Below are positions 34,273 to 47,400 of a stretch of DNA of 64,000 nucleotides, in pieces. This DNA is from Megaustenia siamemsis. Its lineage: Eukaryota; Mollusca; Gastropoda; Stylommatophora; Ariophantidae. The position numbers and the translations under genes were made by a program. The notes below the pieces were generated by a model. The model did not search any database and was not told the DNA's origin. It was given only the letters and a program-made list of their open reading frames with translations. The DNA lies in NCBI GenBank assembly GCA_032433765.1, contig JAVIAB010000159.1, positions 55,773,333 through 55,837,332 on the forward strand. The letters are read 5' to 3'. Positions within the stretch are counted from its first letter, which is position 1; the number at the start of each line of letters is the position of its first letter.

Positions 34273-37200
34273 CCTCATCAGGGCCAGCTCCTTGTCGTGG
34301 GGATGGAGCTTAACAGTCACTATGGACTGAAAACAAAGACTGGCCAGGCCTTTCTACAACCGAGCAAGACCACAGTCTGCTCTAGCAAGTTCAAGTGCTG
34401 AAGTCGGAGGCAATCAGCCAAAAGGCGCACTACAACAATCAGGATGCCAAGCACTAAACGCAAATGGAAGTATGTCTATAACCGCAAATCAATATGGCGC
34501 TCGCCCTGTGATGGACACTCAGGCAGATGCAGCGCCGGGCCCTCAGCTTCGTAAGGGCCCAACCTCTATTACTGGATGTCCTTCTCAACCGCTCTGTGGA
34601 ATCAGGGGGCGAGAGAATAGTGCTACTGGCCAATCCAAAATAAGACCACTCAAAATAATGCACTGGAATGCTGAAGGCATCAACAGCAAAAGAGATGGGT
34701 ACAGTAAAAAGATAGAATTAGAAAATATCCTGCATGAAGAACAAATAAGCATATGCTGTTTGCAGGAAACCCATCTAAACAACGACATAGCCTTGAAGAT
34801 TAGGGGATACCAGTGCTACCGATCTGACAGAAAAAACAGACAAAAGGGCGGAATACTGACACTTGTAAGGAACAAAATTAATGCATGTCAGATTGAAGTG
34901 TATATGGGTGGGACGGAATATCAAATACTGCACCTCAGGACAGGAAATACAGACTTCCATCTACTTAACTACTACTGTCCGAGTGACCGCCCACTAGCAC
35001 TAGACACAATTACATTAAAAGAAAGAATAATTGTATGTGGAGACTTTAACAGCCATTCACAGAGCTGGGGCTATGAACATATGGACAAGAGAGTTGAAGA
35101 GCTTGAAAATTGGCAGGATGACAATGGGCTTATACTATTAAACCAGGCAACAGATCCACCAACATTCTACTCCAGATCATGGTATACCACATCTACACCA
35201 GATCTTGCTTTCCATTCACCAGACCTGGATTGGAATATCACACGTATTGTTGGGAAACAACTTGGAGGCAGCGACCACCGACCAGCCTTTTCAGTGGTAA
35301 AAAATAAGGCCATCAGGGAGAGCAGCACTCTCTCCAGATGGAACTACAAGAATTTTTCTGGCCTGGAAAATGTATCAACACTACACCAGTGTACTGACTA
35401 AAGATATAAATACAGATAGAGACATCAACAAAATAGGTGATGAATTCAGTAGACTAATAATACAAGCTGCCAGTGAAACAATACCTAGAGGGGCACGGAA
35501 ACACTACAAACCATACTGGAGTAGTGAACTAGAGCAACTGCACAATGACATGGAAACATCTCGAAAGCAAGCAGAAAATAACCCTTGCCAAGAACACCAC
35601 AATAACTACCAGCATGCTAAAGCCAAATTCCAACGGGCTAAACTACAAGCCAGACGGAGAAGCTGGAAAGAGAAAACAGAGTCCTTGAATCTTGAACGAG
35701 ACACAAGAAAAGTGTGGAAGCTTGTAAAACAGCTGAATGATGAGGGTACAGAAAGGAACATCAAAATTACACTGAAGAAGGATGGAAACATTCTAACAGG
35801 TAAACATGCAGCAAATTACTTTGCAGACTCCTTTGCAAATGACAACAATATTGAAATTAGCCTAGAGAAACGACAAGAGACCTGTTTAAAACAACAAAAT
35901 CCAAGACAAGAAGAGACCGCACATGACGCCATGGAAATACCCATTACACAAAGAGAGCTAGAGCTGGCAATATCCAAATTAAAAATGAAAAAGTCACCAG
36001 GCAGTGATGGAGTTTCCAATGAAATGATTAAGAACTTGGGAACTGCAGCTAAAGCAAAACTACTGCAGATCTACAACATTTGATGGATCACAGGAAGAGT
36101 GCCACAGGCGTGGAGAGAAGCAATTATGATACCATTACTGAAGCAAGAAAAGATGGTTCAACGACATCCAGCTAAAGACCAATCAGCCTTACAAGCTGTT
36201 TGTGTAAAACAATGGAACGTATAATCAATCTCAGACTGCAGTGGTACCTGGAAAGTGAAAATCCCCTTGTCCCACAACAAGCAGGCTTTTGACAGTGTTA
36301 CTCTACCGAAGATCAAGCAACCTATCTTTCCCAGAAAATTGAAGATGCGTTTCAAGAAAAGAAACTGGTACTAGCAGCATGGATAGACCTAAAGAAAACA
36401 TTTAATAAGGTATGGAAGGAAGGGCTTTTGAAGAAACTGAGAAATTATGGAGTAAATGGCAGGTGTGCAAATGGGTCAAAGCATACCTGCATAACAGGAG
36501 AGCCAGAGTGCAACTAGATGGTCTTAAGAGTAAGAAGGTCTTATTGCGCCAGGGCGTTCCACAAGGAGGGGTACTATCTCAAACACTTTTTCTGATCTAC
36601 ATCAATGACCTAGTTACTGAACTACCACATGGTATCAAAGTGGCAATGTATGCAGATGACTTGGTAATGTGGTGCACAGAGGAGTATGCAACAGTGGCCT
36701 CCAAATTGTTACAAAGAGCTATGTGTGCACTGAATTCATGGACAAAAAGATGGTGTATCAGCATCAATACAGACAAATGCAGTACTACACTTTTCACACT
36801 CTCCCCAAAACAAAAAGCAGGAGCCATCTACATAAACAATTAGCCTGTGAAAGAAGACATACAAGCTACATATCTCGGAGTTACATTTGATAACAAACTA
36901 TCTTGGAAACAGCAGATAAATAAGGCAACCCAAAAAGCAAAGATGAAATTGGCTATTCTAAGAAAGTTGTGTGGAACCACATGGGGTGCGAGTGGCAAAA
37001 TACTCAGTAAAGTTTACCAACATAGTATACGCCCACATTTAGAATATGGATCATCCGCATGGTGCTCAGCATCAAACACCACATTGCAAGAACTGGATAA
37101 AGTACAAAACCAGGCACTTAGGGTCATCACAGGAGCAATGAAATCAACACCAATATTGGAGATGGAGAAATTGTGGAGGATACCAGCACTGAGAGAACGG

Positions 37201-38326
37201 AGAGACACAAAGGCGCTGATACAGGCAGAAAAATTTGTATGCATGCTGAGACATCCAATGAAGGACCGATTCCAAAATCTTGCATTGGGACGACTTAAGA
37301 GAAGCACTTTTATCCACCAAGCCCAGCGTATTAGTAGACAAACACCAGACATGCCAAGAGTTGTTAAACCCCTTCTGCCCATACCAGAACAGACTCCCTG
37401 GACAGATGAATCAGGATTATCAGTTCAAATACGGACAGAAGTGAAAGGAATAGTTGACAAAGAGGAACAGAATAGTCTACTGCGAAAAACAATAACTCTC
37501 AGTTTCCTGGATGAAGAATACCCACAAGACCTGTGGATCCGTGTGTACACAGATGGATTAGCACAGAATGCAGTAAAGAATGGGGGAGCAGGTGCATATA
37601 TAGAGTACCCAAATAACACTAGGGATATGAATAAAATAGCAACAGGGAAATAGTGTCACAATTATGATGCAGAAATACAGGCAATAAATTTGGCAATAGA
37701 AAAACTGTTGAACAGTAATCTTAGCCCACAGCCTGTAGTGTTTTTGACAGATGCAAGATCAGTACTCCAGGCACTGCAATCCAGAAAATTACCACATCTG
37801 CAGACCTTATTGACTGAACTCTGCAAGCACCACAGGGTTGCCCTGCAGTGGATCCCGTCTCACTGTGGAATACCAGGAAATGAGAAAGCAGATCAGTTGG
37901 CAAAGGAAGGTTCAACAGGCACACAACTATATACACCATCATTAGAAACATATAATCAAATCAATCAGAGGACCACAAGCCCCAAATCAGGATACCTTTC
38001 ATAATATGAATAGATATGAACAAGTTATCATTATACGCCTAAGAACAGGACACAATCGACTCCATAGTCACATGTATACAAAATTCAAGATCGGCACATC
38101 AACTACTTGTACATGTGGACAGGCACCCAGACTGCTGAACACATACTTCAAGACTGCACTGAATATAGTAGACTGAGGAAAATCCATTGACCCATAGATA
38201 CAACACTACAGACAAAACTATGTGGGCACTGGAAGAATTACAAAAGATAGTAAAATTCATACAGGAAACGACATTGCTGATATAGACAATACTTCGAGCG
38301 AACGAAAGATAGACAGATAACAGATA
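34273..38326 (+). mobile_element. Family A non-LTR retrotransposon, copy B (near full length)
   Basis: A 4.05-kb plus-strand copy starts CCTCATCAGGGCCAGC at 34273 and ends in a GATAGACAGATAACAGATA tail near 38326. It sits inside the 54-bp minisatellite. The candidate target duplication GGGTCCTATTT / AGGTCATATTT is also array sequence, so it is not decisive. Length and 5' end agree with copy A. Confidence 0.92.
34472..38290 (+). pseudogene. Endonuclease-reverse transcriptase-RNase H polyprotein of LINE copy B, broken
   Basis: The longest intact piece is the endonuclease from the ATG at 34472 to 35401, with IMHWNAEGINSKRDG, CCLQETHLNND, VCGDFNSHSQSWG and the closing GGSDHRPAFSVVKN. A frameshift leads to the linker at 35370-36083, ended by a TGA where copy A has a Cys codon. 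Reverse-transcriptase pieces follow, with GVPQGGVLSQTLF and YADDLVMW at about 36650. A TAG at 36841 stands where copy A has Glu. The next piece is 36847-37653, then a second TAG, then RNase H remains at 37690-38004 (LTDARSVLQAL, WIPSHCGIPGNEKAD). The finger region after 38005 is frameshifted. Its lesions differ from those of copies A and C. Confidence 0.92.
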
Positions 38327-38622
38327 GGTCATATTTATGTCTAGGCTACGACGTAGTGCTGGCTGGGATACAAGATGACAGGTCATATTTATTTCTAGGC
38401 TACGACGTAGTGCTGGTTGGGATACAAGATGTCAGGTCATATTTGTTTCTAGGCTGCGACGTAGTGCTGGCTGGGATACACGATGGCAGGTCCTATTTAT
38501 TTCTAGGCTACGACGTAGTGCTGGTTAAGATACAAGATGGCAGGTCCTATTTGTTTCTATGCTACAACGTCGTGATGGCTGGGATACAAGATGTCAGGTC
38601 CTATTTGTTTCTAGGCTTGTAA
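38327..38622. repeat. 54-bp minisatellite, third block, about 5 units
   Basis: A continuation of the array after LINE copy B, with the same CTAGGCTACGACGTAGTGCT core. Confidence 0.93.
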
Positions 38623-39579
38623 ACACGTATTATCGTTTAGGGTGCTCATCCATCTACAAAATAACGATTTTACTGGCCTCATATTTCGCAATTATCGTCA
38701 CACAGGGAGAGTAAGATGATACCGGCAACAATTGTCTTCGTACCAATCGTAGGCATCAGCAGCATCCAGTGCTATGCTGATTAACGTAGGCGATCATCTC
38801 TCTCCTCATCACTCGGTCATTCATCATTTTATAACTTCAGTCGGTGATTTTTTATTCATCTATTTAGATAAGATGTTTAATATGTTTTTCTCTCGCGATG
38901 TTCCTGTTCTCTTCTCTACATTCATTCTTACTGATTTTATAGTATTTGCAATGCTTTATTTTCGCATGACATGCCATTATATATAAATGGACTCTTATTT
39001 ATGATTTGAATTATATTTCTAGTTTCTCCATATCATTTTAATTATTCTTTATTTGTTTTATTTGTTTCTTTTTTGTAACAAACGACGACGTCTTAAAGCA
39101 ATTTAAAATGAAACGAAAAAAAAACTAAACACAATTTATCAAACAAGACAAATGTTAATTGTGGGTCATTTTAAAAGACCCAACAGCCTATTGAAATGAT
39201 ATTGGAAGGGAATATATAAGGTTAAAACGGCAGATCAAGACTAACATGGACGTTTAACATCAAACGGTGAACAAGTCAGCCTATGCCACCCTATGCCCTC
39301 AACGCAAGAAAGATAACAGAATGTCGCTCCATGGTAGCCAAACTTATATGCGGAGACGGCACTCAATTATCAATTTTTGTTATCCATGAAATTAGGAGCA
39401 TTCTTCTGATAAACCACATCGCAGCTGCCTCGAATGCTCTTTTTGTTGCCCAGTTTATCGTCTATGATTCACTCCCATATAATACAATTTGTACGTAGCA
39501 CTCTGGGACACTTTTTCTAAATTGGCATTAAACTTTTGAAGCGTGAGAGGCTAGGCCTAAAGTATTTGCAAGTCGCTTA
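38623..39579. other. No gene seen; a short RTE 3'-end fragment at 39322-39372
   Basis: Mostly unique-looking AT-rich DNA. At 39322-39372 'CGCTCCATGGTAGCCAAACT' and 'GCGGAGACGGCACTCAAT' match the 3' end of the RTE copy that ends at 44420 (peptide WRSMVANLRCGDGTQ), now on the plus strand. Confidence 0.55.
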
Positions 39580-42500
39580 TTGGAATTTTGATGTCCATAA
39601 ATCAACGACGGCCCATACTTGATAAGCTACTGTGCGGCGCCGATATAATGGTTTTACAAGAAACTCGTCTTGGTGACAGGACATTAAGTACTCCAGGCTT
39701 TCATTGTTTTTACAATAGACAACACCTTGGGCAGGACATCCTTGTGCGCAACAATATGGTGGCAGCTGAGGTTGATATGTCTGCGTGGATTTGCAGGTAC
39801 ATGCGATTAGGGTGCATACCCCAGTTCATTTCGTGATTATTAATGTGTATGCCTGTAATGGGAAGGTGAACACACAACAATGGCAGAATCTCTTCGAGTT
39901 CGATGAACAGAACGTCATTTTCTGTGGAGACTTTAATGCTAGAGGAAACCAGTGGGGTAACGTCATAACCAACAAGCAGGGAGAAGACCTAGAGAATGCA
40001 CTGGTGTCGGCCGATTTAGTATGCTTGAATGATGGAAGGGAAACAAGAATAGCCACTCGAACTGGGGACTCTGATAGTGTCATTGACCTTGCACAGGTGT
40101 CTTCCACCTTCGCACCGGTTTGCAGGTGAAATGCACTGGGGTTGCACGGAAGTGATCACTTTCCTTCTCTCCTCCTAATTGATAAAAGCAGAAAAAGAAG
40201 CCAGAAAAGAAAGCTCCAAACATTCAACTACGAGAAAATAGATCAGGTCGTCATTAGCAAAATCAGACATAGGAAACAGAGCGCCCCTCGTAGGAGGCAG
40301 GAGAGATGGACGCAGCCACCCTGATGGAACGTAGTTGTCGAGGAAGATTGGCGGAGCAAGAGGCAAACGGTCAAGACATCGCAGAAAGCCAGAAGGACTG
40401 GAAGAACACAACCTAAGCTCTTGAAGCGTCTGAAAGTAGAAGTCGACCAAAAAATGATGCACTTTAAACTATGTGCTAAGTAGGCTAAGGATGCCAAATG
40501 GGATGACTTCTGTAAAAAAAAACTGTGTTCAGGAAAATCGCTCGCCACATTCTGGCGGCTTCATCAGAGCATGAATGGCACAATACGACACAGAGGCATA
40601 CCAGACTTTCAGAGCAGAGGCCGGATATGGTACAAATCAGATTAGAGCAAAGGGAAGGCCCTACTTGCACGCTACATTGAACAGACGGACCAAAGAAATG
40701 AGGCTGTAAGAATGAGGATACGAGGATAGCTGTCAAAATTGTGTAAGGATGTAGGGCTGGAAGAAGATCTCACAATCACAACCGATACCATTCGCACGAC
40801 ACTTAAAAGGTCACACAATACTGCTCCTGGTCCAGATGGTGTTCGGTACGATGACATAGGCGATTTAGCTGACGACGACTTGACAAAACTGGCCAATGAG
40901 TTTAATGCCAGTATTCGGAGTAGCCAGATTAAGGAGGAGTGGCTACACAACTACTTACTACCGCTACCGAAGCCAAACAAGGACGATTCTCAGATCAGTG
41001 CCTACAGAATCATCACAATGCAGAACACTGCGGGCAAGCTGCTGGACAAAATAGTTGCCCGTGTCCTCACCTGTCACCTTGATGTAATCAGATGTGGAAG
41101 TTGGTCTTCCGAGCCAATATCCATTTGTCAAGGGCTTCCACAAGGTTCACCATTGTCACCAGTTCTATTTAACGTGTACACAATAACGATCACGGAACAA
41201 CAACTGGTTGGGAGGGGAAGAACTATGACTTTTGCTGATGATATTCTGGTATATCGACAGGGAAGAGACAGACGGGGAATCGCCTCCACAATGCAAGATG
41301 AACTCGATCGCATTTCTTCCTGGTGTGGGGTTTCAGGTGCCTTGGTTAATCCTAATAAAGCATCAGTTTCATGGTTCCCCCTTAACAATCATATCGTTAA
41401 TACGACCACACCAGTAGTTCGAATGGGAGCTGATAAGGTGACCAGGGACAAGTTGATGACATACCTCGATACCCTGATGACATATAGTTAAGTTTGATCG
41501 CAGCCTGTGTTTTCGGGACCACGTCGGCCCTGTGATAACAAAATCCCGCAAAGGATTAGTCGCATTGAAGGTCATGGCAGCTGACAACATCGAGCAAAGG
41601 CTACTTACTCTTCTGTTCCAGGGATTGGTCCTCGCACCAATCGAGTATGCCCTGGCAATTCTTACTGTCAGTACGACTCAAATTGATAGGCTGGAGAAAA
41701 TACAGAATGAAACCATGCGCATTATCCTGGGATGTACGAGGGACACTCCCTGTGTAGCAATGAGGTATATTCTTGACTTTCCAACCATGGATGACATAAT
41801 CAAGATCTGGAGAGCACGAGCATACCTGACGATTAGTACAGATACAGAGCATTGCGCCACGTGCTCAACACAGTGGAAGGTGTCAGGCTTAAAAGAGGCA
41901 AATCATGGGTGGGCCGAGCAGAAGATGTCATCAAACAGGTTTGTGGGCTTACCAATATCAGCGTTGGTGAGGAGTGGATACCGGTGCCTATGTCATTCAA
42001 TGGGACTTTCTCATGTATTGCCACACTCGACAGGAAAAGTAGGGAACAGAACCCGGTCGTGGTTAATGCCGAGGTAAACGGTCTCATCTGCGATAACACC
42101 CGTGAGAAAGATGCAGTCATCTATACAGGCGAATCTGTAATACGACACCAAAGAAGTGCATGGGCATTTACAGCTGCTCAGCAGGCAGAATAGCCAAGGA
42201 AGACAGTGGTGCATACGTCATGACCACGAGTAGCATGACAATGGAGGCGATGGCAGTGACCAATGTATTTAAATTGTTTGAGTCACAAGACTACACCCAC
42301 GCATGTATACTGAGTGATTCGCTGAGCATGATAAAAAAGGTGATTGCGGGCTCTGTACGCATGCAATGGGTAGAGTCGTTGCAGAAATCCAAAGTACGGA
42401 TGGTCACCTTTGTCTATGTCACTGGACATGCGGGAGCACGGGGAAATGAAAGAGAGGACAGGTTGGCTAGCTTCGCTGTCGTTGAGGGCGGGCAACCAAT

Positions 42501-42790
42501 GGATCGGGCGGACATCATCAATGCCCTCCGAGTTGTGGGAAGAGCACAGGACTTCGACAAACACAGATCCACGTCACATCTTCGGATGATGGAAATGGGA
42601 GTTAAGATGGGCACAGGCAGAAATGAGAAACTTAGTGGCCATGTAAGAAGACTTATCAAACAACATAGAACTGGAGTCGTCAGTCGTTGGACACTGAGGG
42701 AATTGCTGAGGAGGGGAGCTGAGCACCTATGGACATGTTCGGAGTGCAATGATGATGACCAGCAAATAACTCAATAACGTTTTCTAACTT
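39580..42790 (+). mobile_element. Family G non-LTR retrotransposon, copy 1
   Basis: A plus-strand LINE of about 3.2 kb with endonuclease, reverse transcriptase, RNase H and a CSEC zinc-knuckle end. Relatives are the fragment at 250-850 and the inverted tail at 43395-44163. The 5' boundary is not sharp. The 3' end is near CAATAACTCAATAACG. Confidence 0.85.
39588..42777 (+). pseudogene. Endonuclease-reverse transcriptase-RNase H polyprotein of LINE family G, multiply frameshifted
   Basis: The endonuclease lies at 39588-40129, with MVLQETRLGDRTL and FCGDFNARGNQWG in two frames. The reverse transcriptase at 40739-41491 has SHNTAPGPDGVRYDDI, GLPQGSPLSPVLFNVYT and FADDILVYRQG, so the catalytic Asp pair is present. 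The thumb is at 41532-42077. RNase H remains are at 41852-42193 and 42160-42777, with SSMTMEAMAVTNVF, CILSDSLSMI and VTGHAGARGNEREDRLASF. The last frame ends HLWTCSECNDDDQQITQ, a zinc-knuckle-like tail. At least four frame breaks make it inactive. The RNase H suggests an I/R1/Nimb-type clade distinct from family A. Confidence 0.87.
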
Positions 42791-43394
42791 TAATTTGCAA
42801 CAATTTGTTACAAAGGATGTTTTCATTGGGTGGAATTATGTCATTGATTATCGTATTCTGCTTTTTTAAAGTTTCTGCAGTGCATTTGTCATATGTTGAT
42901 TTTATTGATCCTAAGTATTTGAATATATGCGCTTATTTCAGGATGTTTTTCCCTTTTATCTTTACTCTATAACCGCGTGTGTTTGTTTTCATTGATATTA
43001 TCATAGTGTATGTTTATTTTTTTGTTGAGCATACAAACATTTCTTTCTCTCATTTACACAGTAAATACTTTCTCTCATTTACACAGTAAATATGGCATAT
43101 ACCAGCCTAGGCTGCTGGTTAGTAAAACTTTCAACTTAACACGCTCCACTAAAGCCCATTTTGTGATCGACCCACATATTGAGGCTGTTCTCCAAATCCC
43201 TTATGAAGTCACTTGCTGTGGCAAGTTCTGTCGACACGTCTGGATTTTCTCTAAGATATGTATGATGCAGCATTAACCTCCACTTTTGAACATGTAACAG
43301 GCACTATACAGACATTCGGAATAGGACAGAAAGCTGTCTCTGGCGTCTTTTTCTTAGCCTTTGATCTGCACAGGAACTTGTAAGGTGAAGGATT
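42791..43394. other. Spacer between two tail-to-tail family G copies; no gene
   Basis: AT-rich sequence with a short direct repeat 'TTTCTCTCATTTACACAGTA' near 43050-43090. No domain recognised. Confidence 0.5.
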
Positions 43395-44163
43395 GAGTTA
43401 TTGAATTAATAGCGGGTCACCATCATTGCACTCCGAACATGTCCATAGGTGATTATAACCCCTCCTCAACAGGTCTCGAAGAGTCCAGCGACTGAAGTCT
43501 CCAGTTCGGTATTGGTTGATTAGTCTTCTTACACGCCAGCTAAGTTTCTCGTTACTGGCTATGGCCATCTTAACTCCAATCTCTTTCATCGAAGGAGTGA
43601 CGTGAACTCATGGTTGTCGATGGCCTGTGTCCTTCTAACTTCCCGGAGGACTTTGATGATGCCCGCCCGGTCCATTGGTTGACCGTCCTCATCAATAGTG
43701 CAGCTAGCCAACCTGTCCGCTCACTCATGTCTCCGTACTCCCGCATGTCCTGGAGTATAGACAAAAGAGACCTTACATATTTTTTACTTCTGTAGTGACT
43801 CTACCCATTGCATGCGTACAGAGCCCACCCCCTCTTGTTTTTATCATGCTCATCGAATCACTCAGTACACAAGTGTGGGTGTAGTCTTGTGACTCTAACC
43901 AGATGAATACCTTGGTCGCTGCCATCACTTCCATCGTCATGCTACTCGTGGTCATAACGTATGCACCACTGTCTTCCTTTATTATTCTGCTTGCCAAGCG
44001 TGTTGTAAATGCCCATGGTGTCGTATTACAAATATGTCTGTATAGATGACTGTACTTTTCTCATCGGTGTTGTCCCAGATGAGACCGTTGACCTCTGCAT
44101 TGACCACGACTGAGTTCTGCCCCCTACATTTCCTGTTGAGTATGACAATACACGAGAATGTCC
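43395..44163 (-). mobile_element. Family G LINE, 5'-truncated copy 2
   Basis: On the minus strand it matches copy 1 from about 42000 to its end. Remains include SSMTMEVMAATKVFIWLESQ, CVLSDSMSMI and the terminal HLWTCSECNDGDPLLIQ. All frames are broken. It is truncated near 44163 and points towards copy 1, so the two 3' ends face each other. Confidence 0.85.
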
Positions 44164-44419
44164 CTTCGAAAGACCGAGGATATTTTGTTTTACTTTCACT
44201 TAAAAATGGCTCTTCCTATTTCCGCTTCATTGATCAGGTCCACATACTCTATAATTATAGAACTTTGCGACATAAAGCTGCCGCATGAGACTCATTTAGA
44301 CATCCATAGCTGCATATACATACAGAGATGTTTAATAAAGTCCAGCGTTTCTGTTGGTGCTCTACTTGCTGTTAGTTGATGGAGGCTCTCAATGCGACCT
44401 CTGCTTCATCACTCAGATG

Positions 44420-47400
44420 GTCATCATCATCATTGAGTGCCGTCTCCGCAACGAAGGTTGGCTACCATGGAGCGCCATTTTGCTCTATCTCTTGCTTTGA
44501 TGGTGCAGGTTGTCATCGGTTGGTTTGTCCATCTTTTGATGTTACTCGTCCATGTTAATCTTGGTCTGCCTCTGCCTCTTTTACCTTGTATTTTCCCCTC
44601 CAGGATCACTTTCAGTAGGCTGTTGTGTCTTTTAACATGGCCTAAGAATCGCATTTGTCTTGTTCTAATTGTGTTCAGAAGTTCTCTTTTATTTTTAGTT
44701 GTTTTAAGACTTTGTCGTTTGTTTTCTTTTCCTTCCATCCAATTCTACCTATTCTTCTATATATCCACATTTCAAAGGCGTCAATTCTCTGTTCTGTTTT
44801 CTTGTCTAATGTCCATGTTTCAGCACCATATAGGAATATTGAGAAGATGTAACATTTTGCTATTCTTAGTTTTAGCTCTGGTGTTATTTGTTTTGATGTT
44901 AGTATGTCCTTCATGACATTAAAATTACTTTTTGCCATTCCTATTCTTTTGTTTATTTCAGTTGTACATTTTCCATCACTGGTTATAGTATGTCCAAGGT
45001 AGTTATAGTTCTGAACTGTCTCAAGGTCTATTCCTTCAATTTTGATATTCACTTGTGGGTTTTGAGTATTTTCTTTGTTTATGATCATAGTTTTAGTCTT
45101 TTTGATATTCATATCTAGTCCATATTTTTTGCTTGTCGTGTTTATTTCATTAAGTAATTGTTGTAGGTCTTTAGGATTTTCTGCTAGTAGTACGGTATCG
45201 TCAGCATATCTTAGGTTATTGATTATCTTTCCATTAATTTGTAGGCCTGGCATCTCTATGATGTTTTTAAAGATTTGCTCAGTGTATAGATTGAACAAGC
45301 TTGGTGATAGGATGCATCCTTGTCTTACTCCTCTTTTTATATCAATGGGTGTAGAGAATTCTTTGTTATATTTTATTATTGCTGTTTGCTCCCAGTATAG
45401 ATTGCATATTAGTCGTATATCCATGTCATCTAGATGTATCTCTTTTAGGCATTCTATAAGTTGTTTGTGGTGTACTCTATCAAAAGCTTTGGTGTAGTCT
45501 ATGAAGCAGGCATATATTGGTTTGTTTACTTCTGTGTATTTTTCGATTAATGTTCTCATGCAGAATATGGCTTCTTTTGTCCCGCTATTTTTCCTAAATC
45601 CAAATTGCTGCTCATCTAATTCAGTATTGATTTTATTCTGAATCCTTCCTTGTATAACTTTTAGCAAGATTTTTGTAACATGGCTCATTAGGCTTATTGT
45701 TCTAAAGTCACTGCATTCAACTGCACCATTCTTTTTAGGCAATGCAATGAAAGTTGATGTTTTTAGTTCATTTGGTATGTATCCTGTGTGGTATATGTCG
45801 TTGCATATGTCTGTAATCACTTCAATGCCAAAATCTTCAAGTGCCTGTATCATCTATATCTGTATGCTTTCAGGTCCTGCTGCTTTTCCCCTTTTCATTG
45901 TTTTTATAGCTTTTTCCACCTCAGATTTTAAGATTTTATAGCCTGATGTACATTTTATAACTGGTTTCTTGTCCCTTTGATCATGAAATAGTTCTGTTAT
46001 ATATTCCTGCCATCTATCTATGATATCCTTATTGTCTGTTAGCATTTTTCCTTTTTTGTCTGCAATGCATCCACCTTCTGTGGCTTTTTTATTTTTATTA
46101 GTCATTCTCTTTATTTCTGTGTGCATTCCTCTTAGGTCTTGTTTGCTTTCCATAGTTTCTATTTCTCTACATTTTTGGCTGAGCCAGTCTTCTTTTGCCT
46201 TTTTGCACATTTTGCGTATCTCATTATCTATTTTATTGTATTGGGCAGTGTTCTTCGCTTGTCTCCTTTCTTCCATTTTTTCTAAGATGGTGTTAGTTAT
46301 CCATTTTTGTTTTTTGTTCTTTTCTCTTTTGGGTAAGGTGTCGCAGGCTTTTTGTATGCTTTTCTTTATGCATTGCCATTTGGTTGTTACTTTTTCATCA
46401 GGATTTTCTCTTCTGTATTGTTCAATTCCTTCCTCTAGCAGCTTCTGGTATGTGTTCTTTACTTGTATTGTATAGGTATCTTTAATATCTTTTTGATTTA
46501 AAGCTGTTATGTCGAGTGGGTTTGTTGATGAATTAGATTTTTGCTTGTTTCTCTTTAGTTTGATTTTCATTTTAATCATTACAGGATTGTGATCAGAATT
46601 AATATCTGCTCCTGGGTAGGTTTTGGCTTTCTTTACGCTGTTACGGAACCTTTCTTTTATCATTATGTAATCTATTTGATTCCTCTTCCTATCTCCAGGG
46701 CTTTTCCATGTGTATAGTTTCCTTTTCTCTTGCTCAAAGTAGGTGTTACATATTATCAGCCTGTTTTCTTCACAGAATTGTATTAATCTTTCTCCTCTGT
46801 CATTTCTTTTTCCTAAACCATGATTTCCTATAATTGTCTTATATCTACCTTTTCCTACTTTAGCGTTCATGTCACCCATTACAATCAAGATGTCTGAAGA
46901 TTTCACTTGCTTCATAACTTTATTTAGGTCTTCATAGTATGCCTCTATTTGTTCATCTGTGTAGTCTTGAGTAGGTGCATATGTCTGTATTATCGCTATG
47001 TCGAATGGTTTTGCTTTCAACTTGAGTAGTATAATCCTATCACTGTATGTCCAGTGGGTACTTATATATTTTTGTAGCTCTCTTTTTATCAGTATTCCTA
47101 CCCCTCTTTGATGTTCTGTTGTGTTTCCTGAGTATATAAATGTATATTTTTCGTCTTCAATGTACCCACATTCCTTCCATCTAGTCTCTGATATGCCTAA
47201 AATATCTATATTTATTCGTTCTGCTTCTTGAATTAGATTTTCCAATTTCCCTTGTTGATATAGAGTCCTAACATTCCAAGTACTTATTTTAAGATCTTTC
47301 CTCCGACATAAGTTCGAATTTCTCCGACTCTCCATGGCTTCCTCTGGATTGGTACGTGATGAGGCTCCAATCTCTTTCACGGTGGTCAGCCATGTTCGTC

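Noticed and set aside
33922..34401. 159-codon frame with an 18-residue repeat
   Set aside because: It is produced by the 54-bp minisatellite period and runs out into LINE copy B. No signal peptide, no domain, and related blocks have stops.
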